From positions 1 through 59,408 of the forward strand of contig JAICGJ010000012.1 in the NCBI GenBank assembly GCA_025923195.1: DNA of 59,408 nucleotides, given 5' to 3'. The notes under the pieces were generated by a model. It had not been told where the DNA came from, made no database searches, and saw only the letters and a program-made list of their open reading frames with translations. Shown piece by piece: positions 43,777 to 51,564 of the stretch. The stretch's first letter is position 1; each line of letters begins with the position of its first letter. The position numbers were made by a program, and so were the translations under genes. This DNA is from Chryseolinea sp. (GTDB lineage Bacteria; Bacteroidota; Bacteroidia; Cytophagales; Cyclobacteriaceae).

Positions 43777-44427
43777 ATGCCGATTATTAAAGTACAAGAG
43801 GAGGCGGCGGGTCAAATTGCCGCAATGCTTCTGCAGATTGAGGCAATAAAACTCAATACCGAAAAACCATTTTCATGGAGCTCCGGCTGGAAGTCGCCCA
43901 TCTATTGCGACAACAGGCTGTCATTATCATATCCTGAGATCAGAAACACTATTAAGCACGCTCTGGTGCAAGCAATACGTGAAAATTTTTTCACAGTAGA
44001 GTCTATTGCCGGTGTCGCCACTGCGGGCATCGCTCAAGGCGCCCTGGTAGCAGATCTTTTAGCGTTGCCATTTTTATACGTCAGGCCTAAGCCGAAGGAC
44101 CATGGCATGGAAAATCTTATCGAAGGTAAAATTGTAAGAAGACAGAAGGTTGTTGTTGTCGAAGATCTGGTTTCTACTGGTGGAAGCTCGTTAAAAGCAA
44201 CACAAGCCCTACGTGACGCCGGACTGGAAGTACTAGGTATGGTCTCGATCTTCAATTATGGATTCGATATTGCAACGCGAAACTTTTATGAGGCCAACAC
44301 TTCGCTGATCAGTCTGTGCGATTATCCCAATTTGTTGAAGTATGCGCTGGAACAAGAGTACATTTCTGAACATCAAATGATTTCGCTCAAAGCGTGGCGC
44401 GTTGATCCAGCTCATTGGAAAAGGTAG
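43777..44427 (+). CDS. pyrE: Orotate phosphoribosyltransferase
   Basis: Pyrimidine synthesis enzyme making orotidine 5'-phosphate from orotate and PRPP. The PRPP motif VVVVEDLVSTGGSSLKAT is clear, with KPFSWSSGWKSPIYCDNRL near the N-terminus and FLYVRPKPKDHGMENLIEG as the flexible catalytic loop. The 216-residue length is standard. It is convergent with the siroheme synthase gene; no terminator was recognised in the 86-base gap. Confidence 0.95.
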   Translation: MPIIKVQEEAAGQIAAMLLQIEAIKLNTEKPFSWSSGWKSPIYCDNRLSLSYPEIRNTIKHALVQAIRENFFTVESIAGVATAGIAQGALVADLLALPFLYVRPKPKDHGMENLIEGKIVRRQKVVVVEDLVSTGGSSLKATQALRDAGLEVLGMVSIFNYGFDIATRNFYEANTSLISLCDYPNLLKYALEQEYISEHQMISLKAWRVDPAHWKR

Positions 44428-44513
44428 TCCCAGTGTTCCAACGAAATACAAATACTATTGCGCCTAAGATTTCCCTCGTCGCTTTTTTTATTGAACTCCC
44501 GAAATGAATTACC

Positions 44514-45104
44514 TTAGGAAACCTTTTCCATTTTCAACCAAGATGAAGTAACCTCATTTAAGACTTTTACTTTATGGTTGAAGTCTCCCTTTATCTGGTC
44601 CCTAATTTTGCTCATGTTATCGAGCAGCTCATTTGTCTCTTCCGGAAGAGCATCCTCCAGGTATTCACGAATGCGTTTAGAAATTGTAGGTGATTTGCCG
44701 TTCGTAGAAACACCGATCTTCAAGTTCCCCTTCGTGACAACTGAACCGAGGTAAAAGTCGCACAAATCGGGTGTATCCGCTACGTTGATAAGGAGCCGGC
44801 GAGACCGCGCAAATTTACGAATGGTTTCATGGAGATTCCTGTTGTTAGTTGCAAGTATCAAAAGATCCTTGTTCCACAGATCCCATAATTTAAAATTCCG
44901 TTCAAAGAGTTTTACATTTTCATTTTGTGCAGCCACTGATTTAATGGATTCATGGATAGTTCTGGCAACTAAGGAGATCTTCGCCATTGGACTATTCTTA
45001 AGAATAGCATTTAACTTCTCCAGACCTACATGCCCACCACCTACTATTAGCGTCTCCAACGAATCTAATTTCAGAAAAATCGGAAATAAGTTATTGCGTT
45101 CCAT
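44514..45104 (-). CDS. Precorrin-2 dehydrogenase / sirohydrochlorin ferrochelatase (CysG-B-like)
   Basis: Last steps of siroheme synthesis: oxidises precorrin-2 with NAD and may insert iron. The 196-residue product starts NNLFPIFLKLDSLETLIVGGG with a Rossmann Gly motif, and has LLINVADTPDLCDFYLGSVVTKGNL and GVSTNGKSPTISKRIREYLED as in Met8p and the CysG N-terminal half. Its start overlaps the methyltransferase gene by 14 bases. It is the last gene of the sulfite reductase operon and supplies that enzyme's cofactor. Confidence 0.92.
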   Translation of the reverse strand: MERNNLFPIFLKLDSLETLIVGGGHVGLEKLNAILKNSPMAKISLVARTIHESIKSVAAQNENVKLFERNFKLWDLWNKDLLILATNNRNLHETIRKFARSRRLLINVADTPDLCDFYLGSVVTKGNLKIGVSTNGKSPTISKRIREYLEDALPEETNELLDNMSKIRDQIKGDFNHKVKVLNEVTSSWLKMEKVS

Positions 45105-45882
45105 ATTGACCTACTGCTTCTTTCGTTACCTCGTTTAATTGACTGGCGTATCGAACAACCTCACCTACGACTATGATAGCTGGTGGGCCAACTTGTTCGA
45201 GGGTCGTTAAGCCAGAAATAGTCGCCACTGTTCCCACGATGTTTTTTTGATTTGGAAGCGTCCCGTTTTGTATTACTGCCACGGGAGTTTCTCCTTTGCC
45301 ATTTGCTTCAAAAAGTCTCATGATGTCATGGATCTTTTTAAGCCCCATCAATATTACTACAGTGGCGGTAGATTGGGCAGCCAACGCCACATCTCCAGAT
45401 ATTCCTCCACTCTTGGTTGTTCCGGTAACCACCCAAAAACTTTCACTCACTCCGCGGGCAGTCACCGGGATATTAATGCTCGCTGGTACAGCTATTGCGC
45501 TGGTTACACCGGGCACAACAGCAGTCTGGACACCATGGGACTCTGCATAGTCGATTTCTTCTGCACCTCTTCCGAAAACAAACGAATCCCCCCCTTTAAG
45601 GCGGACTACATGGCCGTATAAGTATGCAAATTCAACTATCAGTTCGTTTATATCCTCCTGCGAAAACTCATGTGATCCGGCTCGCTTGCCAACGGATAGT
45701 GCTGGAACACCTGGCGGAATTAATTGTAGAATTTCACTGGACACCAGAGCATCAAACAAGACAACATCCGCTGCCTTAATTGCATTGATTCCCTTCACTG
45801 TGATCAATTCAGGATCGCCGGGGCCAGCTCCCACCAGGGTAAGACGTGGTGATCGGTGTAACGTAAAGTCCGGTGTTATCAT
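45091..45882 (-). CDS. cobA: Uroporphyrinogen-III C-methyltransferase
   Basis: SAM-dependent methylation of uroporphyrinogen III to precorrin-2, the branch point into siroheme. The 263-residue product shows LTLVGAGPGDPELITVKG, VVRLKGGDSFVFGRGAEE and PGVTSAIAVPASINIPVTAR, all family hallmarks. It overlaps the reductase gene upstream by four bases and the ferrochelatase gene downstream by 14 bases, so the three are translationally linked. No other cobalamin genes are present, which points to siroheme rather than B12. Confidence 0.94.
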   Translation of the reverse strand: MITPDFTLHRSPRLTLVGAGPGDPELITVKGINAIKAADVVLFDALVSSEILQLIPPGVPALSVGKRAGSHEFSQEDINELIVEFAYLYGHVVRLKGGDSFVFGRGAEEIDYAESHGVQTAVVPGVTSAIAVPASINIPVTARGVSESFWVVTGTTKSGGISGDVALAAQSTATVVILMGLKKIHDIMRLFEANGKGETPVAVIQNGTLPNQKNIVGTVATISGLTTLEQVGPPAIIVVGEVVRYASQLNEVTKEAVGQYGTQ

Positions 45883-47990
45883 TTTTCCATTACCTCCTTT
45901 TCTGTAGAACGATATGCCAGGACTTCCTCCAGGAATTTCACTGATTCAGTAAGATAGGACAGCGCAAAACTATCCGACGGCTCGTGTTTGTTGATGCTAA
46001 GCACGAACTCTTTAAAATTCCCTGGAAACTCGAAAGCGCGGGTGTCAATAAACTCTCTTTGAAAATCGTTTACAGTTTGATACTGCGTACTAGGTTTGAT
46101 GTCACGAATAAGCAACAAAGACTTAGCCGTGTTAATAAATGCACTGTAGCTATGGTAAATAGAGTCAGCATATTGCTTCTTATCGTAAGTTTCCTTGGCC
46201 CACTTCAGTTTATCCTCAGAATCCGCAAGCAGCGTTGCTACCAGATCGATCATCACACCAGCACACTCCCCAACTGCGGTGTGTAAAACAAAATTGCGGT
46301 CCTGACCCCAGTCGATGTACTCATCTGGTGCAACGGACGTGATATCTGCAAGGGGCTTCAACAGCTGATAGAAATGATTCCTACCCATCCTTTTAAAATA
46401 ATCATGATAGTATTCACCATCAGTGCTATTGTCCTCGTAGTCATTCAACAGGAAGCGCAGCGCCTGAGGCCCTCTCTTGCTCGGGATCTTTATGATCTTG
46501 TCAGAAATAATTCCCTCGCCACCCTTGAGTTTACCCCCACCCAGGAGGACAACTAATGCCGGCATCATTTTACCCTGCTTATCCTTGATTGTACTTCCAT
46601 GCAATCCTATGCTGGCTAATCCATGTTGCCCGCATGAATTAGGGCACCCACTTATTTTAATCTTTATATCCTGATTAGAGATTAGTCCTGGAAATTCCTC
46701 ACGAACAACTTTTTCAAGCTCCAACGAGATGGCTGTACTATCAGAAATGCCAAGATTACAGGAATCTGTACCAGGGCAAGCCGTCACGTCGGCGACACTG
46801 TCGAATCCCGGCTCGGCCAAACCAAGCTTATCGAGAGCCAGATACAAGAGCTTTAAGGCTTCAGGACGTACAAATCGAAGTAAGTAACCTTGATTAACCG
46901 TTATTCTGAATTCAGGTGAAGCATACAAATCAATAATGTCAGCAAATTGGCGGGCGAGCTTGGACGACATGTTTCCAAGCGGCAGCTTCACGTAGACCCC
47001 AAAGAAACCTCTTTGCTTCTGTTCAAACACATTAGTTTCCTGCCACAACTGGAATTTTCTTTCATTCGGTATAAGGACCTCTTCAGCAACAATTATCGGC
47101 GGAAGTGCCGGCTCAGGCAATATTTTAATGTCTATCTTATACAACTTGTTTTTCAGTGCTGTCCTTTCATCCTTCACTAGCTCCATGAATTTTTCCAGGC
47201 CGATGTCATTCAACAAGAATTTCATGCGGGCTTTCATTCTTCGGTTGCGTTCTCCATAACGATCAAAAACGCGAAGAACGGCTTCTGTGAATGGTATGAT
47301 CTGGTCTTCCTCCAAAAATTCGTAGGCGACTTGTGCAAGCGTAGGATTTGCTCCAAGACCACCGCCAACGACAACCTTAAAACCACGTTTTCCATCTACT
47401 ATCCGTGGAATGAAACCTATGTCGTGTATGAACGCAAAAGCTGTATCGTCATCACTGGAAGAAAAAGCGATCTTAAATTTTCGTCCCATTTCCTGGCAGA
47501 TGGGATTACGCAAAAAATATTTGAATACTTCGTGAGCATACGGCGAGACATCAAATAACTCCTTAGGATCTATTCCTGCCGTATCAGAGGCCGTAACATT
47601 TCGCACAGTATTGCCACAAGCTTCCCGAGTTGTGATTTCATCCTTTTCAAGTTTCGCCCAAAGTTCAGGAGTCTTATCCAGACTCACGAAATGAATTTGA
47701 ATATCCTGCCGTGTTGTGGCGTGAAGGTTGCTGCTCGCGTATTCATCTGAGATATCCGCTACTCTTCTGATTTGCTTTGTCGTGATCCGGCCAAATGGAA
47801 ACTTGATACGCACCATCTGAACGCCTGACTGACGTTGTCCATAAATACCACGTACCAGTCGGAGGCTACGGAATTTTTCGTCATCAATTTTGCCGTCGCG
47901 AAACAGCTTGATCTTATTTTCCAAGTCAATGATATCGCGGGCAACAATGGGGTTATTTAGGTCTTCTAATTCTGAGCGGAAGCTTTCCAT
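45879..47990 (-). CDS. Assimilatory sulfite reductase (nitrite/sulfite reductase family) with C-terminal helical extension
   Basis: Siroheme-[4Fe-4S] enzyme of 703 residues making sulfide from sulfite in six electrons. Cluster ligands are present: Cys405 and Cys411 (TACPGTDSCNLG), Cys449 and Cys453 (SGCPNSCGQHG). The two NirA-type repeats are visible (MVRIKFPFGRITTKQ, GVYVKLPLGNMSSK). Residues from about 575 to 703 form an extra helical domain (SIYHSYSAFINTAKSLLL), HEPN-like in pattern. Sequence alone leaves nitrite versus sulfite open; the polycysteine leader upstream and the lack of nitrogen genes favour sulfite. It is the first structural gene of the operon; ATG 47990 lies 26 bases after the leader terminator. 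Confidence 0.92.
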   Translation of the reverse strand: MESFRSELEDLNNPIVARDIIDLENKIKLFRDGKIDDEKFRSLRLVRGIYGQRQSGVQMVRIKFPFGRITTKQIRRVADISDEYASSNLHATTRQDIQIHFVSLDKTPELWAKLEKDEITTREACGNTVRNVTASDTAGIDPKELFDVSPYAHEVFKYFLRNPICQEMGRKFKIAFSSSDDDTAFAFIHDIGFIPRIVDGKRGFKVVVGGGLGANPTLAQVAYEFLEEDQIIPFTEAVLRVFDRYGERNRRMKARMKFLLNDIGLEKFMELVKDERTALKNKLYKIDIKILPEPALPPIIVAEEVLIPNERKFQLWQETNVFEQKQRGFFGVYVKLPLGNMSSKLARQFADIIDLYASPEFRITVNQGYLLRFVRPEALKLLYLALDKLGLAEPGFDSVADVTACPGTDSCNLGISDSTAISLELEKVVREEFPGLISNQDIKIKISGCPNSCGQHGLASIGLHGSTIKDKQGKMMPALVVLLGGGKLKGGEGIISDKIIKIPSKRGPQALRFLLNDYEDNSTDGEYYHDYFKRMGRNHFYQLLKPLADITSVAPDEYIDWGQDRNFVLHTAVGECAGVMIDLVATLLADSEDKLKWAKETYDKKQYADSIYHSYSAFINTAKSLLLIRDIKPSTQYQTVNDFQREFIDTRAFEFPGNFKEFVLSINKHEPSDSFALSYLTESVKFLEEVLAYRSTEKEVMEK

Positions 47991-48016
47991 GTTAACTGGT
48001 GGTATATATTAGGTTC

Positions 48017-48050
48017 AAAAAAAAAGCCTTTCCCGTTTGCAGGAAAGGCT
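48017..48050 (-). terminator. Leader terminator (attenuator) before the sulfite reductase operon
   Basis: Read on the minus strand: stem AGCCTTTCC (48050-48042), 8-base loop, stem GGAAAGGCT (48033-48025), then nine U (48025-48017, sharing its first base with the stem). It lies between the polycysteine leader frame and the reductase start, so it can only be a conditional terminator if the operon is expressed from the promoter upstream of the leader. Confidence 0.9.
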
Positions 48051-48109
48051 CGTTATGTTCTATTGTTTTTAGTTTCTCTTAAGACCATTACGTATCCAGA
48101 AATCCTGCA
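48038..48109 (-). promoter_or_regulatory. Candidate antiterminator pairing of the cysteine attenuator
   Basis: On the minus strand TGCAGGA (48109-48103), starting 17 bases after the last of the five consecutive Cys codons, is perfectly complementary to TCCTGCA (48044-48038), which spans the top three bases of the terminator's 5' arm and its loop. A ribosome held at the Cys codons would leave TGCAGGA free to pair and block the terminator. A ribosome that reaches the stop codon (48090-48088) would cover it and let the terminator form. The helix is short (7 bp), so this is a model, not a demonstration. Confidence 0.6.
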
Positions 48110-48189
48110 CGATCCAACAGGTACTTACAGCAGCAGCAACACACTGTTGAAATGCAATTCTTACAAAAACAAGATAAATACTTGGTCAT
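48088..48189 (-). CDS. Polycysteine leader peptide, 33 residues
   Basis: Starts at ATG 48189 and stops at TAA 48088. The peptide begins MTKYLSCFCKNC and contains eight cysteines: 7, 9, 12 and five in a row at 17-21 (codons TGT-TGC-TGC-TGC-TGT at 48141-48127). Cysteine is among the rarest amino acids, so this density by chance is very unlikely. The frame sits between a consensus-like promoter and an intrinsic terminator, directly upstream of the sulfite reductase and siroheme genes that feed cysteine synthesis. The predicted role is to sense charged tRNA-Cys by ribosome stalling; the peptide itself probably has no function. Comparable polycysteine leaders are known upstream of sulfur genes in mycobacteria; I do not know of one described in Bacteroidota. 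Confidence 0.85.
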   Translation of the reverse strand: MTKYLSCFCKNCISTVCCCCCKYLLDRAGFLDT

Positions 48190-48246
48190 ATTAATTACGA
48201 AATTAGGTCAATGGTAACAATTATCAAATCCTTATTCTTCAAAAAT

Positions 48247-48279
48247 GAAAGATATTTTACTTAACAACTGTTAGCAAAA
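48247..48279 (-). promoter_or_regulatory. Promoter of the sulfite reductase leader
   Basis: Read on the minus strand: TTTTG (48279-48275), a 20-base spacer, and TATCTTTC (48254-48247), one mismatch from TAnnTTTG. Transcription would begin near 48240, giving about 50 bases before the leader ATG and about 250 bases before the reductase start. Both spacing and position suit an attenuated leader transcript. Confidence 0.5.
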
Positions 48280-48521
48280 CGTCGCAAACGATGGAAATCG
48301 ACATTATCAACGCCTATACTATCTTTCAACGAGATCCATATCTTCAGGTTGTTTTAATTAACGGTCTTTTTATCCCGTAAATGAATTTCAACCCAGACTA
48401 AACTTCGTCGAGTGCAAAGACTTTCACATCTACCCAGCACTTACCGTAAACCGAACGCGCGGACTGGTATTTTCGTCCATATGTACATCACAAGCCTATC
48501 CGTTATTCCCAGGCTTCTTAA
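48280..48521. other. Intergenic stretch with no recognised gene
   Basis: Lies between the sulfite reductase promoter and the terminator of the LPP20-like gene. Short open frames exist on the plus strand (for example 48292-48378) but have no recognisable product, signal or conserved pattern. It may hold regulator sites for the operon; none is identified. Confidence 0.5.
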
Positions 48522-48550
48522 CAAAAAAATGCCTCATATAAGAGGCATTT
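48522..48550 (-). terminator. Intrinsic terminator after the LPP20-like lipoprotein gene
   Basis: Stem ATGCCTC (48529-48535), loop of six, stem GAGGCAT (48542-48548). On the minus strand it is followed by seven U, and it lies 16 bases after the stop codon of the gene at 48566-49135. It separates that unit from the sulfite reductase leader. Confidence 0.85.
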
Positions 48551-48565
48551 CGCAAGCTTTGTGTT

Positions 48566-49135
48566 TTAGTTTTCCCGTCCCATTTTTTCCATTTCCTTTT
48601 CAAAAGTTTCCTTGAACTTTTCGTAGTCATAATCGATTCTCAACCGATCATCCTTCGAAAGCCGTTCATTGTAGGTCGCTACTAAATCTTCAGCTGAAAG
48701 CTCAATGGCGATGTAGGTCTTATAACTTGCCTGGTCGGTCTTGACCAATTTCTCACAGATGGTTTTTAATCCGGTGAGCTTCTGATCAACGATTTCGCGG
48801 TTCAGTTGCTCAAATCGTTCTTCCACCTGCTCCTTGTTATTCATTTCACGGGAGTTTGTATAGTTGTCAGTCACCGCTTTCACGGTGGTTTGTATACTAG
48901 CGGCAAGTTCAGCGCGCGCATTGGCCAACGCCTTCTTTTTTGACGTTACCTGATCCTGGCTTTCACCAATCGAGTTTGCACGAAAGAATTTATTGGTGGT
49001 AAAGAAATCAGGTCCGGAGCATGGAACGACAACTTCAGTTTCGCCCTTGGGAATCTTCTGTTTACCTTTACAGCCAATCAAAAAAATTCCGCCAAGCAAG
49101 ACAAGCATCAGAGTAGAATAGCTCATGTGTTTCAT
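48566..49135 (-). CDS. LPP20-like lipoprotein
   Basis: Lipoprotein of 189 residues: a signal ending LIGCKGKQK, a short linker with a conserved-looking VVPCSGPDFFTTNKFFRA, then a long helical domain (SKKKALANARAELAASIQTTVKAV) typical of the LPP20/FlgT-N-like family, in which such a helix packs on a small sheet. The C-terminus is charged and helical. It is paired with the gene upstream (49207-50571), which carries a related domain, and is followed by a terminator. Function is unknown; outer-membrane location is inferred. Confidence 0.72.
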   Translation of the reverse strand: MKHMSYSTLMLVLLGGIFLIGCKGKQKIPKGETEVVVPCSGPDFFTTNKFFRANSIGESQDQVTSKKKALANARAELAASIQTTVKAVTDNYTNSREMNNKEQVEERFEQLNREIVDQKLTGLKTICEKLVKTDQASYKTYIAIELSAEDLVATYNERLSKDDRLRIDYDYEKFKETFEKEMEKMGREN

Positions 49136-49206
49136 AATTCAATTGGAAATTTTGGTTTAAAGTATATAGGCAATTTAAATACCAAACTCAAGGGCCTTAT
49201 TTTAGG

Positions 49207-50571
49207 CTATTGCAGGACGGTATCCAATAATTCGTTAATTTTTTCATTTTCTAAAGCTTCTATTGCTTTGTTGTAGGCATCAACGCTGGATTTGTCATAA
49301 TCAAGTCCATACCCCTTCACACGATCAAGCGTTGTGGCATATATTTCCTTTCCTTCCTTCACCGCCAATACTTTGATAACACTTGTCAAATAGGTTACGT
49401 AGATACTTCCTGTAATAGATCCCTTTTCTGCGTCTGACTTGACATCAAACCACAGATCTGCAGACCCACGGCTCTCAGTAAACTCGAAACCATTGTTCGC
49501 CAATAAATTCTTTAACCTGTTTGTTAACTGATAAGTGCTTTTCGTTTGCCCGAAGCTTCTTTCTTCGGCGGTCATATAAACAAGCGGCCGCTGAACCTTC
49601 AGCATAACGTTAGCGCTAGGCAATGTCAGCGTCTTTGTCACCAAGGTATATATTGGTGATGTGCCGGAACCACTCAACGCATCAATGTCAACTTTAACTA
49701 CGATTGACTGCTCAAGGTCTTTGGATCCAATTTTATTGATCAGAATCTTTGACTCTCCGCGCTCATTGGTTTTGTATGTCGGGAAAAGTTCGCCGGCTCC
49801 TTTTTCGAAGCTGGCGTACAAGGGAAGGTAACTTGCTGCCTTACTCAAATCGCTGTATACCGATGTTGCAATAACTGTTTGATTAGTCTGATTTACCCTG
49901 CGATTCACAAAAATCTCATCTGGGTTCAACTGGACTTCTATCTTGTTCAACAACATTTGCAATGACGCATAGATCTCATTTCCAAGAAGTACCTCTTTCC
50001 CATCCAATGTGATGGGTATCGGTTCACCCAGGTATTTCTCGATTGAGCGCAATGCCTGAAAATAAAAACTCATAGCCTGCAAGCGCTCTCCAATCTTCTC
50101 CGCGTCCTTGCCTTTTTGAAGATAATCCGATGCTAACACGGTAGCATTCCGTTTTTGCTCTTCTTTTATCTGACGGTAACGCGCGATCGACAGACGATAA
50201 TATACCCAATAATTTGTCGCGTCCTCCCATGCATCAACCAACTCAAATTCTTCAATTTCATCAGCCGCCGTTGTCTGAATTATCTGTTCGTATTGTTCAG
50301 ACAGTTTCCTGTCAACCTCTATTTGATTCAAGATCGAAGTGCTGGAGATATTCACTTTTATTTCTGAAACTAAATCGTCTAACGCACTTTTTTTTGCCGC
50401 CTGCACATAATTGTTAGAACCACTCTTGATGCTATGACCAATACCTGTGTAGTACCCATCCTGATATGGACTTGTTTTCAGCCATGAAGGTTTCAGCGAT
50501 TCTGGATCTGGTGGCTGGACCTGCGGACTACAACGCGTAAAAAATAGAAGAATGATAAAAAACTTCTTCAC
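49207..50571 (-). CDS. Large LPP20/FlgT-like exported protein
   Basis: Protein of 454 residues with an N-terminal hydrophobic signal (MKKFFIILLFFTRCSPQVQ). A Cys is in place for lipidation, but Arg at -1 makes the lipobox non-canonical. The following KPSWLKTSPYQDGYYTGIGHS and QAAKKSALDDLVSEIKVNISS are the LPP20-type domain; FVNRRVNQTNQTVIATSVYSD begins a later beta-rich part. The remainder is unassigned. It lies 71 bases upstream of the shorter LPP20-like gene and is probably co-transcribed with it. Confidence 0.7.
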   Translation of the reverse strand: MKKFFIILLFFTRCSPQVQPPDPESLKPSWLKTSPYQDGYYTGIGHSIKSGSNNYVQAAKKSALDDLVSEIKVNISSTSILNQIEVDRKLSEQYEQIIQTTAADEIEEFELVDAWEDATNYWVYYRLSIARYRQIKEEQKRNATVLASDYLQKGKDAEKIGERLQAMSFYFQALRSIEKYLGEPIPITLDGKEVLLGNEIYASLQMLLNKIEVQLNPDEIFVNRRVNQTNQTVIATSVYSDLSKAASYLPLYASFEKGAGELFPTYKTNERGESKILINKIGSKDLEQSIVVKVDIDALSGSGTSPIYTLVTKTLTLPSANVMLKVQRPLVYMTAEERSFGQTKSTYQLTNRLKNLLANNGFEFTESRGSADLWFDVKSDAEKGSITGSIYVTYLTSVIKVLAVKEGKEIYATTLDRVKGYGLDYDKSSVDAYNKAIEALENEKINELLDTVLQ

Positions 50572-50795
50572 AAAGTTGCGATTTGAAGTACTTTGTCAGC
50601 CAATTGCCACATCCGTGCCAATTTCATTTAGGACAAATCTAACGCTGTTAAAGCTACGGATAAGTACAAAAGCCCCATCTTTATTACATACCAATAAATA
50701 TGGGTGCGAAAAACTCCATTTACAGCCTTAGCTGCAGCACTCAAGGACGGATATGAAACAGAATGACAAAGTTGTCCTGATGCCAGCATAGATAG

Positions 50796-51563
50796 TTAAC
50801 CTTCTCCTTTGGTGGTCACCTCGTAAGAAGAAAACTTTGCCGAAAAGTATTCCCGGTTCATGCGAGCAATGTTCGACAAGCTGATTGACTTGGGGCATTC
50901 TGCTTCGCACGCACCCGTATTAGTGCACGCACCAAATCCCTCTGCATCCATTTGAGCAACCATTCGTTCGACGCGTTCTTTTTTTTCAGGTTTGCCTTGA
51001 GGTAATAGCGCCAACTGAGATACTTTGGCACTCACAAATAACATTGCGGATGCATTCTTACATGCCGCGACACAAGCGCCGCAGCCAATACAGGCAGCTG
51101 CATCAAAAGCTTCGTCCGCAACTTTTTTAGGTATTGGTATCTCGTTAGCGTCAGGGACCCCACCTGTGTTAACTGAGACATAGCCGCCAGCCTGTTGTAT
51201 CCGCTCAAATGCTCCACGGTCTACTACCAGGTCCTTTATGATGGGAAATGCCTTTGCACGCCAGGGCTCGATCGTAATTATCTCGCCGTCTTTAAAGGTG
51301 CGCATGTGAAGCTGGCATGTCGTAGTTTGCAATGGACCATGTGGGCGGCCATTGATGTACAGACTGCATGTCCCGCAAATTCCCTCCCGGCAATCATGAT
51401 CGAAAGCTATCGGTTCTTCTCCTTTCAAAATCAGTTCCGTGTTTAACACGTCCAACATTTCAAGAAAAGACATGTCGGGCGACACATGATCTACTTTATA
51501 TTCCTTAAAGGAGCCCTTTGCTCCCTGATTTTTCTGACGCCAGATCTTTAGGGTAATCTTCAT
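50796..51563 (-). CDS. sdhB: Succinate dehydrogenase/fumarate reductase iron-sulfur subunit
   Basis: Electron-transfer subunit of complex II, 255 residues. The [2Fe-2S] ligands are in [20 protein letters not shown] plus the later Cys of TTTCQL, and the [4Fe-4S] and [3Fe-4S] ligands in [13 protein letters not shown] and [15 protein letters not shown]. The sequence is of the type paired with a single cytochrome b subunit in Bacteroidota. It follows sdhA with a one-base gap. Confidence 0.96.
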   Translation of the reverse strand: MKITLKIWRQKNQGAKGSFKEYKVDHVSPDMSFLEMLDVLNTELILKGEEPIAFDHDCREGICGTCSLYINGRPHGPLQTTTCQLHMRTFKDGEIITIEPWRAKAFPIIKDLVVDRGAFERIQQAGGYVSVNTGGVPDANEIPIPKKVADEAFDAAACIGCGACVAACKNASAMLFVSAKVSQLALLPQGKPEKKERVERMVAQMDAEGFGACTNTGACEAECPKSISLSNIARMNREYFSAKFSSYEVTTKGEG

Positions 51564-51564
51564 A

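Noticed and set aside
45879-46270. HEPN-like segment as a toxin or defence RNase
   Set aside because: It is a C-terminal extension of a siroheme enzyme, has no RxxxxH motif and no antitoxin partner.
48292-48378. Plus-strand 28-residue frame as a second leader peptide
   Set aside because: No enriched codon, no terminator after it and no downstream gene on that strand.
48412-48615. Plus-strand open frame of 67 codons upstream of the LPP20-like gene's end
   Set aside because: It runs through the terminator and into the antisense of the lipoprotein gene, and has no recognisable product.
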